Positions 61,748-64,000 of a stretch of DNA of 64,000 nt are shown here, piece after piece; positions within the stretch are counted from its first letter, which is position 1; the number at the start of each line of letters is the position of its first letter. This DNA comes from Dongia mobilis (GTDB lineage Bacteria; Pseudomonadota; Alphaproteobacteria; Dongiales; Dongiaceae). The notes under the pieces were generated by a model. That model was not told where the DNA came from and ran no database searches. It saw only the letters and a list, made by a program, of their open reading frames with translations. The translations under genes were made by a program, and so were the position numbers. The stretch covers positions 372,001 through 436,000 of the forward strand of contig NZ_SNYW01000008.1 in NCBI RefSeq assembly GCF_004363235.1, read 5' to 3'.

Positions 61748-64000
61748 ATGTCCAGTGATACCGAAACGCCGACCCGCAAGCCGCTGAAGCTGTCTTCGCC
61801 GGGCAAGCTCGAGCTGAAGAAGACGGTGGATGGCGGCCAGGTGCGACAGAGCTTCCCGCACGGCCGGACGAAGACCGTCGCCGTCGAGGTCAAGAAGAAG
61901 CGCACCTACACCACCGGTGCTGGCGGCAAGCTGGAAGTGGCGCCGGAAGCCGAGGCGCCGAAGCCGGCTGCTGCGGCGCAAGCCCAGGTCACCACGGCGG
62001 CGCCCGAGGTCGAGGATCGCCACTACAGCCTGACCGAGCAGGAGCGCCAGGCCCGGCTGAAGGCGCTGGAACAGGCAAAGAAGGACGAGGACAGCCGCAA
62101 GCTGACCGAGGCCGAGGAAGCGCGCCGTGCCGCCGAACGCAGCGAGCGCGAGCGAGCGGAACTGGATCGCCGCCGTCGGGAAGAGGAAGAGCGCAAGGCT
62201 GCCGAGGAGGCCGCCCGCAAGCAGCGCGAGGCAGATGAGGCGGTCAAGGCTGCCGCCCCGGCCAAGGCGCCGGCTGCCGGCGAGGCCGAGGGGGCCCACC
62301 CCCATACCGGCCGCATGCACCTGTCCAAGGCGATCGCCAAGCAGGGCGAGGAAGAAGACGAAAGCGCCCGTCGCCGCACCACCACCGGCCATCGCCCGCC
62401 CGCCGTCAAGACACCGGTGCGCGGCAAGGACGACCAGCGTCGCCGCGGCAAGCTGTCGGTCACCCAGGCCCTCGATTCCGAAGGCAGCGAACGCCAGCGC
62501 TCGGTCGCTGCGTTCCGCCGCCGTACCGAAAAAGAACGCCGCGCTCACATGATGAGCGGGCAGAACCAGGCAAAAGTGTTGCGCGAAGTCATTCTCCCCG
62601 AAGCGATCACCGTCCAGGAACTTGCCAATCGTATGGCCGAGCGCGGCGCCGATGTCATCAAGGCGTTGATGAAGATGGGCGTGATGGCGACCATCAACCA
62701 GACCATCGATGCCGATACGGCCGAGCTCATCATCGGCGAATTCGGCCACACCGTGCGCCGCGTTTCCGCGGCCGATGTCGAGCTGGGCCTCGAGGGCGAG
62801 GCGGATATCGACGATCATCTGCTGCCGCGCCCGCCGGTCGTCACCATCATGGGCCATGTCGACCACGGCAAGACCTCGTTGCTCGATGCGCTGCGCCAGA
62901 CCGACGTGGCGGCGCACGAGGCTGGCGGCATCACGCAGCATATCGGCGCCTATCAGGTGACGCTGCCTTCGTCCAAGAAGATCACCTTCATCGACACGCC
63001 GGGCCACGCCGCCTTCACGGAAATGCGCGCCCGCGGCGCCAATGTGACCGACATCGTCGTGCTGGTCGTGGCCGGCGATGATGGCATCATGCCGCAGACG
63101 GTCGAAGCCATCCATCACGCCAAGGCGGCGAAGGTGCCGATCCTGGTCGCCATCAACAAGATGGACAAGCCCGACGCCAACGCCAACCGCGTGCGCCAGG
63201 AGCTTCTCAGCCACGAGCTGGTGACCGAAGAAATGGGTGGCGACGTGCTCACCGTCGAGGTCTCGGCCAAGACCAAGATGAACCTCGACAAGCTCGAGGA
63301 AGCCCTGCTGCTGCAGGCCGAAATCCTCGACCTCAAGGCCAATCCCGACCGCTCCGCCGTGGGTGCCGTGGTCGAGGCCAAGATGGAGCGCGGCCGCGGC
63401 TCGGTGGCAACCCTGCTGGTGCAGAAGGGTACCCTGAAGGTGGGCGACATCTTCGTGGCCGGCGCCGAATGGGGCCGTGTGCGCGCGCTGCTCGACGATC
63501 GCGGCCGTAACATCGACAGCGCCGGCCCCGCCATGCCGGTCGAGGTGCTGGGCCTGCAGGGCACACCGCAGGCGGGCGACGTGTTCGTCGTCGTGGAATC
63601 GGAAGCCCGCGCTCGCGAGATCACCGAGTTCCGTGCCCATCGCGAACGCGAGAAGCAGGCGGCGGCGGGTGCCCGCTCGACCCTCGAGCAGATGTTCTCC
63701 AAGATCCAGGCCGGCGAGGCCAAGGAAGTGCCCGTGGTCATCAAGGCCGACGTGCAAGGCTCGGTCGAGGCCATCGTCTCCAGCCTCAACCAGCTGGCGA
63801 CCGACGAGGTCAAGGCGCGCGTGCTGCACGCGGCGGTGGGCGGCGTCAACGAAAGCGACGTCACCCTGGCCCGCGCCTCGGGCGGCATGATCATCGGCTT
63901 CAACGTCCGCGCCAACCCGCAGGCGCGCGAGATGGCCAAGCGCGACCATGTCGACATCCGCTACTACTCGATCATCTACAACGTGGTCGACGACATCAAG
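61748..64000 (+). CDS. infB: Translation initiation factor IF-2 (3' end outside window)
   Basis: 751 codons of a GTPase that places initiator tRNA on the ribosome; the frame is still open at the window's end. The N-terminal part (about 1-270) is charged, with an Arg/Glu/Ala-rich helix and an alphaproteobacterial [12 protein letters not shown] start. IF2_N then follows (about 275-330), then the G domain with [16 protein letters not shown] and NKMD, then the domain II and III beta-barrels. Only the end of the C-terminal tRNA-binding domain is missing. Confidence 0.97.
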   Translation, partial: MSSDTETPTRKPLKLSSPGKLELKKTVDGGQVRQSFPHGRTKTVAVEVKKKRTYTTGAGGKLEVAPEAEAPKPAAAAQAQVTTAAPEVEDRHYSLTEQERQARLKALEQAKKDEDSRKLTEAEEARRAAERSERERAELDRRRREEEERKAAEEAARKQREADEAVKAAAPAKAPAAGEAEGAHPHTGRMHLSKAIAKQGEEEDESARRRTTTGHRPPAVKTPVRGKDDQRRRGKLSVTQALDSEGSERQRSVAAFRRRTEKERRAHMMSGQNQAKVLREVILPEAITVQELANRMAERGADVIKALMKMGVMATINQTIDADTAELIIGEFGHTVRRVSAADVELGLEGEADIDDHLLPRPPVVTIMGHVDHGKTSLLDALRQTDVAAHEAGGITQHIGAYQVTLPSSKKITFIDTPGHAAFTEMRARGANVTDIVVLVVAGDDGIMPQTVEAIHHAKAAKVPILVAINKMDKPDANANRVRQELLSHELVTEEMGGDVLTVEVSAKTKMNLDKLEEALLLQAEILDLKANPDRSAVGAVVEAKMERGRGSVATLLVQKGTLKVGDIFVAGAEWGRVRALLDDRGRNIDSAGPAMPVEVLGLQGTPQAGDVFVVVESEARAREITEFRAHREREKQAAAGARSTLEQMFSKIQAGEAKEVPVVIKADVQGSVEAIVSSLNQLATDEVKARVLHAAVGGVNESDVTLARASGGMIIGFNVRANPQAREMAKRDHVDIRYYSIIYNVVDDIK

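Noticed and set aside
60449-63949. A 1166-codon open frame antisense to nusA, ylxR and infB
   Set aside because: It runs across three certain genes on the other strand, has histidine/leucine-rich composition typical of antisense frames in GC-rich DNA, and shows no domain.

Overview
This 64 kb window comes from a GC-rich alphaproteobacterial chromosome. The pointers are an EcfG-like ECF sigma factor, an SbmA/BacA-type peptide transporter, a YlxR protein carrying a C-terminal L7Ae-like half, and the rimP-nusA-ylxR-infB and coaE-murI-dnaQ blocks. The order is not resolved; a Rhodospirillales-like lineage is plausible but is inference. Both edges cut genes: rpmH at the left and infB at the right. 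I see no phage, insertion sequence or CRISPR array.

Layout. 1-10 kb: rpmH, a lipid kinase, a Crp/Fnr regulator, an EcfG-like sigma factor, a LysR gene divergent from a small membrane protein, a TetR repressor facing a strong inverted-repeat operator and an ABA4-like membrane operon, and a PAS-GGDEF-EAL protein. 10-15.3 kb: a secreted protein of unknown function, an MltF-like lytic transglycosylase, an alpha/beta hydrolase and sbmA. 15.5-22.8 kb (minus strand): a tightly coupled operon for a YtfQRT-YjfF (galactofuranose-type) sugar ABC transporter, an FCD-type GntR regulator and an IlvD/Edd sugar-acid dehydratase. 23-26.6 kb: a second, divergent sugar ABC system. 26.6-30.7 kb: an MlrC-type M81 protein, a small conserved protein and a chemoreceptor.

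31-35.8 kb: a periplasmic copper-handling cluster on the minus strand (DUF411 protein, His-rich and Met/His-rich secreted proteins, TolC-like lipoprotein, Tat-exported multicopper oxidase, cupredoxin). It lies just downstream of the 3' end of a tRNA-Arg(CCT) gene. It has no inner-membrane pump of its own. 36-50.8 kb: an MscS channel, acetyltransferases, a solute-binding protein divergent from a trans-3-hydroxy-L-proline dehydratase-like gene that is translationally coupled to gpsA, a UspA protein, a Sel1/trypsin-like protease, an aldehyde dehydrogenase, an EamA exporter and a CPA1 antiporter with a C-terminal cyclic-nucleotide-binding domain.

51-58.6 kb: coaE-murI-dnaQ, a cysteine-cluster protein, a PepSY/two-component locus with four helically phased repeats upstream, and a mandelate-racemase homologue in which one of the two catalytic bases is replaced. 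58.7-64 kb: the rimP-nusA-ylxR-infB operon, preceded by a promoter and a leader terminator that looks like the rimP leader attenuator.

Nothing in the window is clearly a wholly new multi-gene system. The best leads for follow-up are the altered mandelate-racemase homologue, the pump-less copper cluster, the phased-repeat PepSY regulon, the TetR/ABA4-like operon and the possible shared operator of the two sugar transporters.
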